Of a stretch of 64,000 bases of DNA, positions 56,054 to 64,000 are shown piece by piece. This stretch comes from Streptomyces sp. BK340 (GTDB lineage Bacteria > Actinomycetota > Actinomycetes > Streptomycetales > Streptomycetaceae). Numbering within the stretch: the stretch's first letter is position 1; the number at the start of each line of letters is the position of its first letter. The notes under the pieces are model-generated. The model saw nothing but the letters and a program-made list of their open reading frames with translations. It was not told the DNA's origin and did not search any database. The stretch covers positions 186,001 through 250,000 of the forward strand of contig NZ_VISR01000003.1 in the NCBI RefSeq assembly GCF_007827595.1, read 5' to 3'. Made by a program: the position numbers and the translations under genes.

Positions 56054-56773
56054 TCAGCTGAAGTGGATGTCGCTGAGGTCGATCGAGACCATGACCTGAT
56101 CAAGGATGGGACGGCCATCGGCGTCGCGGCGGTAGGCCCGGCGCTTCGTCGGCAGCACGATGCCGTCCGCCACCACGTAGTCGTGGACGTACTGCGCGGC
56201 GGCGAACCCGCCTGCCACATCGACGTGATAGTCGTGCCGGCGCAGCAGCCGGTCGGGGCCGAAGTAGAAGTCCTGGTGGGTGCTGTGGCTGGCGATCTCG
56301 GGCGGGAACGTGGCGCGCAGTCCCCGCCACAGTTCGCCGCCTTCCCGCCACGGTTCGATCTCGGTGACCGCGAAGCCGGGCATCGCCAGCAGGAACGGCG
56401 TGGTGAGGTAGGTCCACAGGGCGTAGCCGTTGAAGTAGGCGCGGTCCAGCGGGTCCCAGGGAGTCTCCATGGTGTGGCCGCTGAAGGACGACCGTGGGTC
56501 CTCGCGTTCGGCCACCACTCGCCCGTCGATCCTGTCGATGCTCACACGTCCGGGCGTGAAGTCGGACTTCTGGCCGGGGGCGCCGAAGGGTCTGACCGAG
56601 GCGTGCTCCTCGTGGAGGAGAACGGTCATCTCGCGCGGCGCGGGATCCTGCGGCAGGCCTTTCATGGCGAACAGCTGACCGCCGCTGACCAGGGTGGCTC
56701 GCGTCCGGGTCAGCCGGCGCCAGCGTGCACTCCCGCCGTGGGCTTCGATCGCCTCGGTGAGCAGTTCGTTCAT
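56054..56773 (-). CDS. hypothetical protein
   Basis: A 239-residue cytoplasmic-looking protein with a beta-rich pattern: WRRLTRTRATLVSGGQLFAMKG, RVSIDRIDGRVVAERED, RGLRATFPPEIASHSTHQDFYFGPDRLLRRHDYHVDVAGGFAAAQYVHDY and ILPTKRRA-like IVLPTKRRAYRRD. This alternation recalls LolA-like or lipoprotein-sorting folds, but there is no signal peptide. I do not recognise a specific family. The ATG at 56773 follows GGGAGA. It is divergent from the nitrile hydratase operon, with 266 gene-free bases between them. Confidence 0.65.
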   Translation of the reverse strand: MNELLTEAIEAHGGSARWRRLTRTRATLVSGGQLFAMKGLPQDPAPREMTVLLHEEHASVRPFGAPGQKSDFTPGRVSIDRIDGRVVAEREDPRSSFSGHTMETPWDPLDRAYFNGYALWTYLTTPFLLAMPGFAVTEIEPWREGGELWRGLRATFPPEIASHSTHQDFYFGPDRLLRRHDYHVDVAGGFAAAQYVHDYVVADGIVLPTKRRAYRRDADGRPILDQVMVSIDLSDIHFS

Positions 56774-57039
56774 GCAGGTCTCCCAAGGGGCAGCCCCCCT
56801 GCCGTGGCGATGTTCCTCCCCTCGGCGTGGAACGGCGCGTCCGGCACGGTCGCGCCGCAGGCTTCGACAAGGGGGCCCCGCCGCCCGGGGCCGGCTGCTT
56901 CAGGCCCATGCCCGGCCGAGCCGCCACGCCGCCGGCCTCGGGAGCCGGATTGCAGTACGGCGTACGGCGTGACGCCAGGACATCAGCCAAATACGATGGA
57001 ATCGCGTGTCCGCTTTTGCGGCAAATGAGAGGCCATGCC

Positions 57040-57711
57040 ATGGATGGAATCGCCGACATGGGAGGCACCCAGGGCTGGGGACGCGTTCATCCACCGGATC
57101 GCGAGGAGCTCGTCTTCGCGGAGGACTGGCAGCGCAAGGCGTTCGCGCTGGCGATTCTCTCCAGCCGCGTCGCCTGCGGCGGCGTCAACACGGACGCCTT
57201 CCGACATGCGTTGGAGCGCCTGGACCGCGCCGCCTACCTCGACGACGGTTACTACGGGCGATGGCTCAACGGCGGAGAACTGATGCTCACCGAACACTCC
57301 GTCCTGGCGCCCGGTGCGGTCGAGGCCCGTGCCCGCAACCTGAACGGCGAACACGTGGACGAGCCGCCGGTCCCTGAACCTTCCGTGCCCCCGTACACAC
57401 CCACCGCCGAGGGCTCGCTGCGCTCCGTGCAGACCTCACCGGCCTTCCACGTGGGCGAGCGTGTGCGCGCCAGGAGCATGTCCGTGCCCGGGCACACTCG
57501 ACTGCCGCGCTACGTCCGGGGACACAGCGGAGTCGTCGAGATCATCCAGCCCGCCCATGTGCTGCCGGACACCAATGCGCACTTCATGGGCGAGAACCCC
57601 CAACACGTCTACTCCGTGCGGTTCGACTCACGCGAACTGTGGGGCGTCGGCACCGAACCCTTCACCGTCACCGTGGACATGTACGAGAGCTATCTGGAGA
57701 CCACCGCATGA
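57040..57711 (+). CDS. nthB: nitrile hydratase beta subunit
   Basis: A 223-residue nitrile hydratase beta subunit. The N-terminal helical part is [15 protein letters not shown], then [19 protein letters not shown] and DDGYYGRWL. The C-terminal SH3-like barrel holds [31 protein letters not shown] and the conserved [14 protein letters not shown]. Nitrile hydratase converts nitriles to amides. The ATG at 57040 follows GAGAGG. The beta-alpha-activator order, with 4-base overlaps, is typical of cobalt enzymes. Confidence 0.93.
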   Translation: MDGIADMGGTQGWGRVHPPDREELVFAEDWQRKAFALAILSSRVACGGVNTDAFRHALERLDRAAYLDDGYYGRWLNGGELMLTEHSVLAPGAVEARARNLNGEHVDEPPVPEPSVPPYTPTAEGSLRSVQTSPAFHVGERVRARSMSVPGHTRLPRYVRGHSGVVEIIQPAHVLPDTNAHFMGENPQHVYSVRFDSRELWGVGTEPFTVTVDMYESYLETTA

Positions 57712-58307
57712 CCACCACCGGCGGCTCCGCCGAGAGCCCTTCCGTGGCGCTGCGCACCGAGGCGCTCGAACAACTGCTCACCGAGCGCGGCCTGATCGAC
57801 CCGAAGGTCATGGACGCGATCATCACCCGCTACGAGACGAGCGTGGGCCCACTCAACGGTGCCAAGGTCGTCGCCAGGGCATGGACGGACCCCGACTACC
57901 GCCGGCGTCTGCTCGAGGACGGCACCGCCGCCATCAAGGAACTCGGCTTCTCCGGACAGCAGGGCGAGCACATCGTCGTGGTCGAGAACACCCCGACCAC
58001 CCACAACGTCGTGGTGTGCACGCTGTGCTCGTGCTACCCCTGGCCGGTCCTCGGCCTGCCGCCCAGTTGGTACAAGGACCCCGCCTACCGCGCGCGCGTG
58101 GTCCGGGAGCCGCGCACGGTGCTGGCCGAGATGGGACTCACGCTCGACGACGACGTGGAGATCATCGTCCGGGACTCCACCAGTGAGGTGCGCTGGCTCG
58201 TACTGCCCGAGCGTCCACCCGGCACCGAGCGCCTCACGGAAGAAGAACTCGTGCCACTGATCACCAGGGACGCGATGGTCGGCGTAGCCGAGGTGGCGGC
58301 ACCGTGA
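57708..58307 (+). CDS. nthA: nitrile hydratase alpha subunit, cobalt type
   Basis: A 199-residue alpha subunit with the metal-binding motif VCTLCSC (Cys104, Cys107, Ser108, Cys109). Thr at the second position marks the cobalt class; iron enzymes have Ser there. The following [23 protein letters not shown] is conserved. In the mature enzyme two of the cysteines are oxidised to sulfinic and sulfenic acids. The ATG overlaps the beta stop (ATGA) and its stop overlaps the activator start, so all three proteins are made together. Confidence 0.95.
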   Translation: MTTTGGSAESPSVALRTEALEQLLTERGLIDPKVMDAIITRYETSVGPLNGAKVVARAWTDPDYRRRLLEDGTAAIKELGFSGQQGEHIVVVENTPTTHNVVVCTLCSCYPWPVLGLPPSWYKDPAYRARVVREPRTVLAEMGLTLDDDVEIIVRDSTSEVRWLVLPERPPGTERLTEEELVPLITRDAMVGVAEVAAP

Positions 58308-58651
58308 GCATGCCGCTGGACATCGAGGGCCCGGCAGCACCTCCCCGCTCCAACGGTGAGCTGGTGTTCGCCGAGCCGTGGGAGAGCCGTGCCTTCGGCA
58401 TGGCCGTCACCCTGTACGAGGCGGGCGTCTTCAGCCGGCCGGAATTCCAGACCGCGCTGATCGCCCGGATCGCCGACTGGACAGCCTCACGGGAGCACGG
58501 CGAGCCGTACCCCTACTACCGACTGTGGCTGGGCGCCCTGGAGGACGTACTCGCCGGCCTCCGCGCCGTGTCCACGGACGAGGTCGTCGCCCGCGCCCAA
58601 GCCCTGGCACGACGTTCCCCGGGGCACGACCACCGCGACCACGCCCGGTGA
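58304..58651 (+). CDS. nitrile hydratase accessory protein (activator, P14K type)
   Basis: A 115-residue protein similar to the N-terminal part of the beta subunit: [27 protein letters not shown], then [17 protein letters not shown]. Such proteins act as self-subunit-swapping metallochaperones that load cobalt into the alpha subunit. The GTG at 58304 overlaps the alpha stop (GTGA). Acidic residues are fewer than in some homologues. There is no cobalt transporter gene nearby. Confidence 0.88.
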   Translation: MSMPLDIEGPAAPPRSNGELVFAEPWESRAFGMAVTLYEAGVFSRPEFQTALIARIADWTASREHGEPYPYYRLWLGALEDVLAGLRAVSTDEVVARAQALARRSPGHDHRDHAR

Positions 58652-58795
58652 CTCCGACGCCTTCCGGGCGGACACAAGGTCGAGTGGCACGGGAGGCGAC
58701 GGCGGGACAGGATGGCGGCAACTGCAGGATCGGCGGCAACCACAGGCCGGCGTCACCAGGGGGCCGGACGCAGAGCAGGACGGGTTACCGGCACA

Positions 58796-59326
58796 GTGAT
58801 CGACACGAACGAGCTGGCCAAGCGGAACGCCGGGTTCGCCGACGGCGGATCGTTCGCCGGCCTCGAACTCATGCCCAGTGGCAGTCTGACGGTCATCGGA
58901 TGCGTCGACCCTCGTGTCGACCCGTCCGACGTGCTCGGGCTCGAGCTCGGCGAGGCAGCGGTGATCCGCAACGTCGGAGGACGGGTCACGCCCGCGACAC
59001 TCCGGACGCTGGGGATGCTCTCGAAGGTCGTGCAGGCTCGCACGGGCGGCCCTCGCCCGGGCGACGTCCACTATGCGGTCCTGCACCACACCGACTGCGG
59101 GATCACGGACCTGGCCGCGTTCCCCGAGTCGCTGGCCGGCTACTTCGACGTCCCGGCCGACGGCCTGGACGCCAAGGCGGTCACCGACCCGGTCGCCGCC
59201 GTCCGCGTCGACGTCGAAGTCCTCAAGCAGCAGCTTCCGGCCGGAGCCTTCGTCTCGGGGCTCGTGTACGACGTGGCCACCGGGCTCATCGACGTCGTCG
59301 TCCCGCCCGCGCGAGTGGAAGCATGA
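58796..59326 (+). CDS. beta-class carbonic anhydrase
   Basis: A 176-residue beta-carbonic anhydrase. The zinc ligands are Cys36 in GCVDPR, with Asp38 and Arg40 forming the conserved dyad, then His and Cys in HHTDCGI. VIRNVGG is the family's RNAGG-like segment with Val for Ala. The GTG at 58796 gives the length usual for the short form; the ATG at 58712 would add 28 Arg/Gly/Ala-rich residues without homology. It interconverts CO2 and bicarbonate in the cytoplasm. The link to nitrile hydratase is positional only. Confidence 0.85.
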   Translation: MIDTNELAKRNAGFADGGSFAGLELMPSGSLTVIGCVDPRVDPSDVLGLELGEAAVIRNVGGRVTPATLRTLGMLSKVVQARTGGPRPGDVHYAVLHHTDCGITDLAAFPESLAGYFDVPADGLDAKAVTDPVAAVRVDVEVLKQQLPAGAFVSGLVYDVATGLIDVVVPPARVEA

Positions 59327-59437
59327 CACCGCGCGGCGCCTGCGGCCGGTCCGGCCGGCGCGACCGCCGTGGGCCCGCGGCTCGTACCGGGATCTGCTCC
59401 CGCGGCCGGTCGCATCGGTGGAGAGGCGCTTTCCGGC

Positions 59438-60508
59438 ATGTGTGACGATCACGGGCACTCGGCGGCCGAGGCGGCGTGGTCGGCGCCTCGCGTCGCGCAG
59501 GGACCGGCTGTCGACCCGGTGACGCTGCCCGCGGTCGACGAGGTCAGGGTCACGACGATGGTCGACAACACCTTCGACGCCCTGCTGGCCTCTGCCGAAG
59601 GCGTCACCCGGGCGTCGATGGGCGCCGGGCGCACCGCCGCGCGGCAGTTCGCCGGCGGCGAGGCCCTGGCGGGGCTGCGGGCCGAGCACGGCTTCTCCGC
59701 CCTGGTCACCGTCCGAAGCGGGAACGCGAGCAGCACGCTGCTGTTCGACACCGGCGCGTCGCCGGACGGGCTGGCGGTGAACGCCGAGCGTCTTGGCATC
59801 GATGTGGGCAGCCTGCAGGGCGTCGTGCTCAGCCACGGACACTTCGACCACACGGGCGGCTTCGACGGCCTGGCCCGGCTGCGCGGGCGCTCCGGCCTGC
59901 CGCTGACCGTCCACCCCGCGGTCTGGACCCGCCGCCGCCTGGAACTGCCCGCCGGCCAGGTTCTGGAGATGCCCACGCTGTCACGGGGTGCCCTGGAACG
60001 CGAAGGGTTCGAGGTGATCGAGCGGCGGCAGCCGTCGCTGCTGGCCGGCGGCATCCTGATCACCGGCGAGGTGGACCGCGTCACCGAGTTCGAGCACGGC
60101 ATGCCGCGGGCGCACCAAGCCTGGGACGGCAGCGGCTGGCGACACGACCCCGCCGTCATCGACGACCAGGCACTCGTCGTCAACGTGCGCGACCGGGGAC
60201 TTGTCGTCATCACCGGGTGCGGCCACGCCGGAGTGGTCAACATCGTCCGGCACGCCATGAGGCTGACCGGCGTCAGCAGACTGCTGGCCCTCATCGGCGG
60301 CTTCCACCTGAGCGGCCCCGCCTTCGAGCCGGTCATCGGCCCGACGGTGGCCGCGCTCACCGAACTCGCACCCGAGCTGATCGTCCCCGGTCACTGCACC
60401 GGCTGGCGCGCGCAGCACACCCTCGCCGCAGCCCTCCCGGACGCATGGGTGCAGGCCAGCGTCGGAACCACCTGCACACTCAGCGCCCCACAGGCGAGGG
60501 ACGCCTGA
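59438..60508 (+). CDS. MBL-fold metallo-hydrolase
   Basis: A 356-residue metallo-beta-lactamase-fold protein. The metal motif is LSHGHFDHTGG. Further conserved parts are LFDTGASPDGLAVNAERLGID before it, TGCGHAGVVNIV, and GGFHLSG with PGHCTGW near the end. This set resembles the group annotated as 7,8-dihydropterin-6-yl-methyl-4-(beta-D-ribofuranosyl)aminobenzene 5'-phosphate synthases, although that name need not fit. The ATG at 59438 has GGAGAGG 11 bases upstream, slightly far. Substrate unknown. The stop abuts the convergent lysoplasmalogenase gene. Confidence 0.82.
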   Translation: MCDDHGHSAAEAAWSAPRVAQGPAVDPVTLPAVDEVRVTTMVDNTFDALLASAEGVTRASMGAGRTAARQFAGGEALAGLRAEHGFSALVTVRSGNASSTLLFDTGASPDGLAVNAERLGIDVGSLQGVVLSHGHFDHTGGFDGLARLRGRSGLPLTVHPAVWTRRRLELPAGQVLEMPTLSRGALEREGFEVIERRQPSLLAGGILITGEVDRVTEFEHGMPRAHQAWDGSGWRHDPAVIDDQALVVNVRDRGLVVITGCGHAGVVNIVRHAMRLTGVSRLLALIGGFHLSGPAFEPVIGPTVAALTELAPELIVPGHCTGWRAQHTLAAALPDAWVQASVGTTCTLSAPQARDA

Positions 60509-61186
60509 CTACGGCTCAGCAGTCCCGGCGGTCATGGGCAACATCTCGCTGCACCCGTCCGCCTGTCGTGCTTCCGCGGTGGTGAAGGCGGTGGCGATCA
60601 GGGCCAGGGCGACCGTGTACGTCACCATGACGAGCACGGCACGTCCGGGGAAGTCGGCCCCCGCGGCTCCCAGTCCGACGAGCAGGTCCGAGCCGAGGAA
60701 CACCAGCCCGCCCCCGGCCGCCCTGCGCCCCAGCACTCGCGCGGTCAGTGCCATGGTGACCAGGGCCGATGCGTAGACGGCCACCGCGGTGCCCAGTACC
60801 GGCCCGAGGGCAGGAGCGAGAGCGGCGACCGCGGCGGCCCACACGGCGAGGTGGACGGCGCACAGCCGGCGGCGGGGACGCAGATACCGCAGGGCGCCCG
60901 CGCGCAGGAACGCGGCCGTCCAGCACAGCTGAGCGCCCAGGAAGAAGGCGATCCCGACGGCGAAGGCCACCCTGCCCGGCAGCATCAGCGCCACGTCCCC
61001 GGCGGCGGCGAACCCGAGGCCGGCCAGGACCGGAACGTGCCGCGTGCCGGTCATACGCCACAGGTGTACGGCGAGCACGGGTGCCAGCAGGGGTTTGGCG
61101 ACCCACTCCAGGGGAGGCAGGCCCGCCGCGACTGCGGCGACGTCGAGAGCGGCCAGCGCGGCGAAGGCGACGATCAGCGGCGGCAT
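60509..61186 (-). CDS. lysoplasmalogenase, YhhN/TMEM86 family
   Basis: A 225-residue polytopic protein of the YhhN (TMEM86) family, with seven to eight hydrophobic segments. The conserved parts are LEWVAKPLLAPVLAVHL, AGDVALMLPGRVAFAVGIAFFLGAQLCW and FLGSDLLVGL. Members hydrolyse the vinyl-ether bond of lysoplasmalogens. The ATG at 61186 lies one base after the stop of the hydroxylase gene (TGACATG), so it is the third gene of a GntR-hydroxylase-lysoplasmalogenase operon. The pairing with an ether-lipid monooxygenase-like enzyme supports a role in ether-lipid breakdown. Confidence 0.85.
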   Translation of the reverse strand: MPPLIVAFAALAALDVAAVAAGLPPLEWVAKPLLAPVLAVHLWRMTGTRHVPVLAGLGFAAAGDVALMLPGRVAFAVGIAFFLGAQLCWTAAFLRAGALRYLRPRRRLCAVHLAVWAAAVAALAPALGPVLGTAVAVYASALVTMALTARVLGRRAAGGGLVFLGSDLLVGLGAAGADFPGRAVLVMVTYTVALALIATAFTTAEARQADGCSEMLPMTAGTAEP

Positions 61187-61187
61187 G

Positions 61188-62021
61188 TCACGCGTCCGCC
61201 CCGGGTGCCCAGCCGGGCGGCCCGACCAGATACCCGGCCCGGTCGCGCCAGCGTCGCGCCGCACGGACGTCGCGCCAGACGGCCGCGAACTCGTGGAAGG
61301 CCACCCGCACCGGGTTGTAGGTGTCGATGTTCTTCGTCAGGCCGTACACCACCCGCTCGCCCTCCGGTTCGAACGTGCCGAAGAGCCGGTCCCAGACGAT
61401 GAGGATGCCGCCGTAGTTGCGGTCCAGGTAGGCGTTGTTGGAACCGTGGTGGACGCGGTGGTGGGAGGGCGTGTTGAAGAACCACTCCACGGGCCGCCAC
61501 AGCTTGTCCACCCGTTCGGTGTGCAGGAAGAACTGGTAGACGAGGCTGAATGCCTGCTGGAGCAGGATCATCCACGGCGGGATGCCGAGCAGTGCCAGCG
61601 GCAGCCAGAAGGGCAGGCCCGTCATCGGCGTCCAGCTCTGGCGCAGGGCGGTCGAGAGGTTGAAGCGGAGACTGGAGTGGTGGACCACATGGCTCGCCCA
61701 CAACACCCGCACCCGGTGGTGGGCGCGGTGGAAGGCGTAGTACGCCAGGTCGTCGCCGAAGAACAGCAGCACCCACGTCCACGCGGAGGACGGCGGCAGA
61801 TGCCACGGGGCGACGGCGAAGAGAGCCGAGTACAGCACGATCGTCACCGCCTTCCAGGGCATCGCGACGACCTGGCTGCCGGCACCCATGGACATGCTGG
61901 TGGCGGTGTCGCGCAGCTCGTACCCGCGCTCGTCGTCGTCCGGGAGGAAGCGGTAGGACAGTGCCTCGACGACGACCAGCAGAACGAACGCGGGTATCGC
62001 GAAGACAACGGCCGGGATCAT
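61188..62021 (-). CDS. AGMO-like membrane fatty acid hydroxylase
   Basis: A 277-residue di-iron membrane hydroxylase. The histidine boxes are HRAHH, HVVHH and HHRVHH. The stretch from FLHTERVDKL to NTPSHHRVHHGSNNAYLDRNYGG, ending IVWDRLFGTFEPEGE, closely follows the pattern of alkylglycerol monooxygenase (TMEM195) rather than plain sterol desaturase. AGMO cleaves the O-alkyl bond of ether lipids with pterin cofactor. About four to five membrane segments are visible. The gene is joined to the regulator upstream and lysoplasmalogenase downstream by TGACATG junctions. Confidence 0.87.
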   Translation of the reverse strand: MIPAVVFAIPAFVLLVVVEALSYRFLPDDDERGYELRDTATSMSMGAGSQVVAMPWKAVTIVLYSALFAVAPWHLPPSSAWTWVLLFFGDDLAYYAFHRAHHRVRVLWASHVVHHSSLRFNLSTALRQSWTPMTGLPFWLPLALLGIPPWMILLQQAFSLVYQFFLHTERVDKLWRPVEWFFNTPSHHRVHHGSNNAYLDRNYGGILIVWDRLFGTFEPEGERVVYGLTKNIDTYNPVRVAFHEFAAVWRDVRAARRWRDRAGYLVGPPGWAPGADA

Positions 62022-62022
62022 G

Positions 62023-62736
62023 TCAGCGCACCGCCTTCCGCGGCGTCGCGGGCACGCTGCGGGACAGCAGCTCGCGCGCCAGCCGTTCGGCCGCCCCGGC
62101 CTCGCGTGCCGCGATGTGCGCCGCCAGCCGCTGGTGTGCCTCGACGTCGAGGAGTTCCGCGGTCCGCAGGTCGTCCGGTACGTCGGCGACCGGGAGTGTG
62201 CCGTCCACCAGGCTGTTGAAGGCCAGCAGGTAGGCGACGTTCCCGGAACCCTCCACGATCAGCCGCCACCAGGCGACGTCCGCGTCGGCCAGCTCGGTCA
62301 GGTCGGGCCCGGTGCGCGCGTACCGGCCCGCGGCCTCGACGATCTTCCCGGCGGTGTCCTCGGAGCACCTGATCGTGCACAGCCGGGCCGCGTCGGCGCC
62401 GATGCACGCCCGCATCTCCAGGGCGTCGCGGGCGAGGTCCTCCACCGAGGGCCCTGCGTCGGCCGCCGCGATGCCCATGGCGAGGTCGAGGCCAGCGGTG
62501 TGCCGCCAGTCCAGGACGAGCGTGCGGCCGCCGTGGCTGACCTCCAGCAGCCGTGCCTGCTGGAGCCGCTTGACGGCCTCCCGGACGGCATGTCTGTTCA
62601 CCCCGAACTCGGCTGCCAAACCCCGTTCGGCGGTGAGCGCGGAACCGGCCGGCAGTTCACCGCCGAGGATCCTGTCACGCAGCACGGCGAAGAGCTGGTC
62701 GGAGACCGCCTCACGCCGGATGAGTCCATCAGTCAT
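62023..62736 (-). CDS. FadR-subfamily GntR regulator
   Basis: A 237-residue regulator. The winged helix is VSDQLFAVLRDRILGGELPAGSALTAERGLAAEFGVNRHAVREAVKRLQQARLLEV, and a FCD-type helical ligand domain follows. The ATG at 62736 is preferred because the frame beyond it lacks a helix-turn-helix and runs through the operator; its ribosome site is weak. The gene is first in the ether-lipid operon. Overlap with the next gene is absent, but the spacing is a single base (TGACATG). A palindromic site 36 bases upstream suggests autoregulation. Confidence 0.85.
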   Translation of the reverse strand: MTDGLIRREAVSDQLFAVLRDRILGGELPAGSALTAERGLAAEFGVNRHAVREAVKRLQQARLLEVSHGGRTLVLDWRHTAGLDLAMGIAAADAGPSVEDLARDALEMRACIGADAARLCTIRCSEDTAGKIVEAAGRYARTGPDLTELADADVAWWRLIVEGSGNVAYLLAFNSLVDGTLPVADVPDDLRTAELLDVEAHQRLAAHIAAREAGAAERLARELLSRSVPATPRKAVR

Positions 62737-62771
62737 GGCGATCAGGGTGAATGCGACCGGCACACTGGTCA

Positions 62772-62786
62772 ACTGGTTGGACCAGT
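62772..62786. promoter_or_regulatory. FadR-type operator
   Basis: ACTGGTTGGACCAGT is a 15-base site with 6-base perfect arms and 3-base centre, 35 bases upstream of the GntR start. A second ACTGGTC half-site (62764-62770) precedes it. The TGGT-n3-ACCA core matches FadR-subfamily operators and resembles the 8059-8073 site. It probably controls the regulator operon and perhaps the divergent sensor kinase gene. Confidence 0.72.
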
Positions 62787-62920
62787 ATTTCTGCGGCGCT
62801 CCGCGCGCACGGAGCGCCGTCCTCGGACAGCCGGGGCCGCCGTGCTCCTCGCCGCCCTGAGCGGACCGGCCGGTCCCGGTCGCTGCGCGGTCGGCCATCC
62901 AGAAACGATAGAAAGGTGTT

Positions 62921-64000
62921 ATGAGCGGAGTTTCAGGGCAATCAGGGCGGGATGTGCCTGATGCGTCCATGAGGGCTCGCCTCCGTCGGCCCCGTCGGCC
63001 GGGCGAGGCGTGGCGGTCGGGCTCACTGCTGAGTGTGCGCAGCGTCGCGGGCCAGGTCTTCCTGCTCCAGCTGGCCGTCGTGATGCTGCTCGTCGCCGCC
63101 GCCCTGGTGGCGCTCCTGGTGCAGGCTCAACGCGACGTGATGGCGGACGCCCGCCACCGGACGCTCACCGCGGCACAGACGTTCGCGCACTCCCCGGGCA
63201 TCGTGGCGGCGCTGGACAGCGCGGATCCGACCGCCGCGCTGCAGCCGCACGTCCAGGCGGCCCGGAAGGCCGCAGGCGTCGACGCCGTCATCGTGTACGG
63301 GCTGAACGGGATCACCCTTGCCCACAGCGACCCGCGTCAGATCGGGAAACGCGTCATCGGGCCCTACGCGGCGGCGGCGACCGGCAAGCCGTTCACGAGT
63401 ACGTTCAAGGGCTCACTGGGGCTCTCGGTGATCTCGGCGGTGCCCGTCAGGGGTCCCGACGGCTCGGTCATCGGGATCGTCTCCGTGCCCGTCACGGTCG
63501 AGACGGTGCAGCAGCGGGTGAACCGGCAGCTGCCGTTCCTCCTCGCCGGCGCCGCCACGGCCCTGGTGGTCGCCGCAGGCGGGTCGGGCCTGGTGAGCCG
63601 GCGGTTGCGGCGGCAGACCCACGGCCTGGGGCCGGCCGAGATGACCCGGATGTACGAGCACCACGACGCGGTGCTGCACGCGGTGCGGGAAGGAGTGCTG
63701 ATCGTCGGCGGTGACGGCCGGCTGCTGCTGGCCAACGACGAGGCACGACGGCTGCTGGACCTGCCGGCGGACACGGAGGGGCGGCACATCACCGATCTGG
63801 GTCTCGACGAGGACCTCGCCGGGCTGCTGGCCTCCGACCGCCCCGCCACCGACGAGGTGTACCTGGCGGCCGACCGGCTGCTCGCGGTCAGCAAGCGGCT
63901 CACCGCACCCCACGGAACGGTCGGCAGCGTGGTCACGCTCCGGGACACCACCGAGCTGCGGGCCCTCTCCGGCCGGGCGGAGGTGGCGCGCGAACGACTG
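62921..64000 (+). CDS. DcuS/CitA-like sensor histidine kinase (3' end beyond window)
   Basis: An open frame of 360 codons from an ATG at 62921 with AAAGG upstream runs to the edge without a stop. A first membrane helix (VFLLQLAVVMLLVAAALVALLV) is followed by an extracytoplasmic Cache-type sensor (HRTLTAAQTFAHSPGIVAALD, GLNGITLAHSDPRQIGKRV, VSVPVTVETVQQRV), then a second helix near 203-224. A PAS domain follows (HDAVLHAVREGVLIVGGDGRLLLANDEARRLLDL). The kinase core is out of the window. The family senses C4-dicarboxylates or citrate; the downstream response regulator is not visible. Confidence 0.88.
   Translation, partial: MSGVSGQSGRDVPDASMRARLRRPRRPGEAWRSGSLLSVRSVAGQVFLLQLAVVMLLVAAALVALLVQAQRDVMADARHRTLTAAQTFAHSPGIVAALDSADPTAALQPHVQAARKAAGVDAVIVYGLNGITLAHSDPRQIGKRVIGPYAAAATGKPFTSTFKGSLGLSVISAVPVRGPDGSVIGIVSVPVTVETVQQRVNRQLPFLLAGAATALVVAAGGSGLVSRRLRRQTHGLGPAEMTRMYEHHDAVLHAVREGVLIVGGDGRLLLANDEARRLLDLPADTEGRHITDLGLDEDLAGLLASDRPATDEVYLAADRLLAVSKRLTAPHGTVGSVVTLRDTTELRALSGRAEVARERL

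Noticed and set aside
62023..62970. A 315-residue form of the second GntR protein
   Set aside because: The extra 78 residues would cover the operator and the divergent kinase start, and they lack any domain. The ATG at 62736 gives the family length.

Overview
The window is high-GC DNA with GTG/TTG starts, dense ATGA/GTGA gene overlaps and the gene families of a streptomycete chromosome. I would call it Streptomyces or a very close relative. There is no phage, plasmid, integrase or transposase gene, no CRISPR array, and no tRNA or rRNA that I could recognise. Several short dispersed GC-rich repeats of a streptomycete type are present, and two lie inside protein-coding genes.

Left part (1-8.8 kb): one minus-strand operon for uptake and non-phosphorylative oxidation of L-fucose or a related 6-deoxysugar. 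In transcription order it holds a binding lipoprotein, ABC ATPase, permease, fuconate-type dehydratase, SDR dehydrogenase, aldo-keto reductase, mutarotase and fuconolactonase-type amidohydrolase. A divergent FadR-type regulator sits next to two GGTC-containing operator-like sites. A long P-loop NTPase with about 19 Sel1-like repeats follows (8.8-12.4 kb).

12.8-23.7 kb: a locus that reads as N-glycan utilisation. It has a cytoplasmic GH38 alpha-mannosidase, an exported GH85 endo-beta-N-acetylglucosaminidase, a cytoplasmic GH5-type beta-mannosidase candidate, a complete CUT1-type ABC importer and a divergent LacI regulator with a strong palindrome. A secreted GH92 alpha-mannosidase lies at 34.6-36.9 kb. 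With the fucose operon this could handle both the mannose core and the core fucose of host or fungal glycoproteins.

23.9-34.5 kb: mixed genes. They include a metzincin protease without a signal peptide, an SMP-30 protein with an Lrp/AsnC regulator, an amidase, a frameshifted GHKL/GyrB-like gene, an acetyltransferase, a 57-residue conserved-looking small protein, an HD-like protein, two SDR proteins (one with a zinc ribbon and no catalytic Tyr) and a WS/DGAT acyltransferase. 37-48 kb: glycogen/maltose-1-phosphate synthesis (glgC, glgM), a FhuF-like protein, a DMT permease, an Rpf-LysM-M23 cell-wall enzyme, gnd, a proline-rich mini-protein, panD, a membrane glutaredoxin and small membrane proteins.

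48.6-54.8 kb: two very large signalling proteins on the same strand. One fuses a sodium/solute symporter to PAS, GAF, PP2C (SpoIIE/RsbU) phosphatase and RsbW-like kinase modules. The other is a multi-pass sensor with two PAS domains and a PP2C domain. I regard them as the most unusual gene products here. 55-64 kb: an FKBP isomerase, a thioesterase remnant, a cobalt-type nitrile hydratase operon (beta, alpha, activator), a carbonic anhydrase, an MBL-fold hydrolase, a GntR-AGMO-lysoplasmalogenase operon suggesting ether-lipid breakdown, and the start of a DcuS/CitA-like sensor kinase that runs off the right edge.
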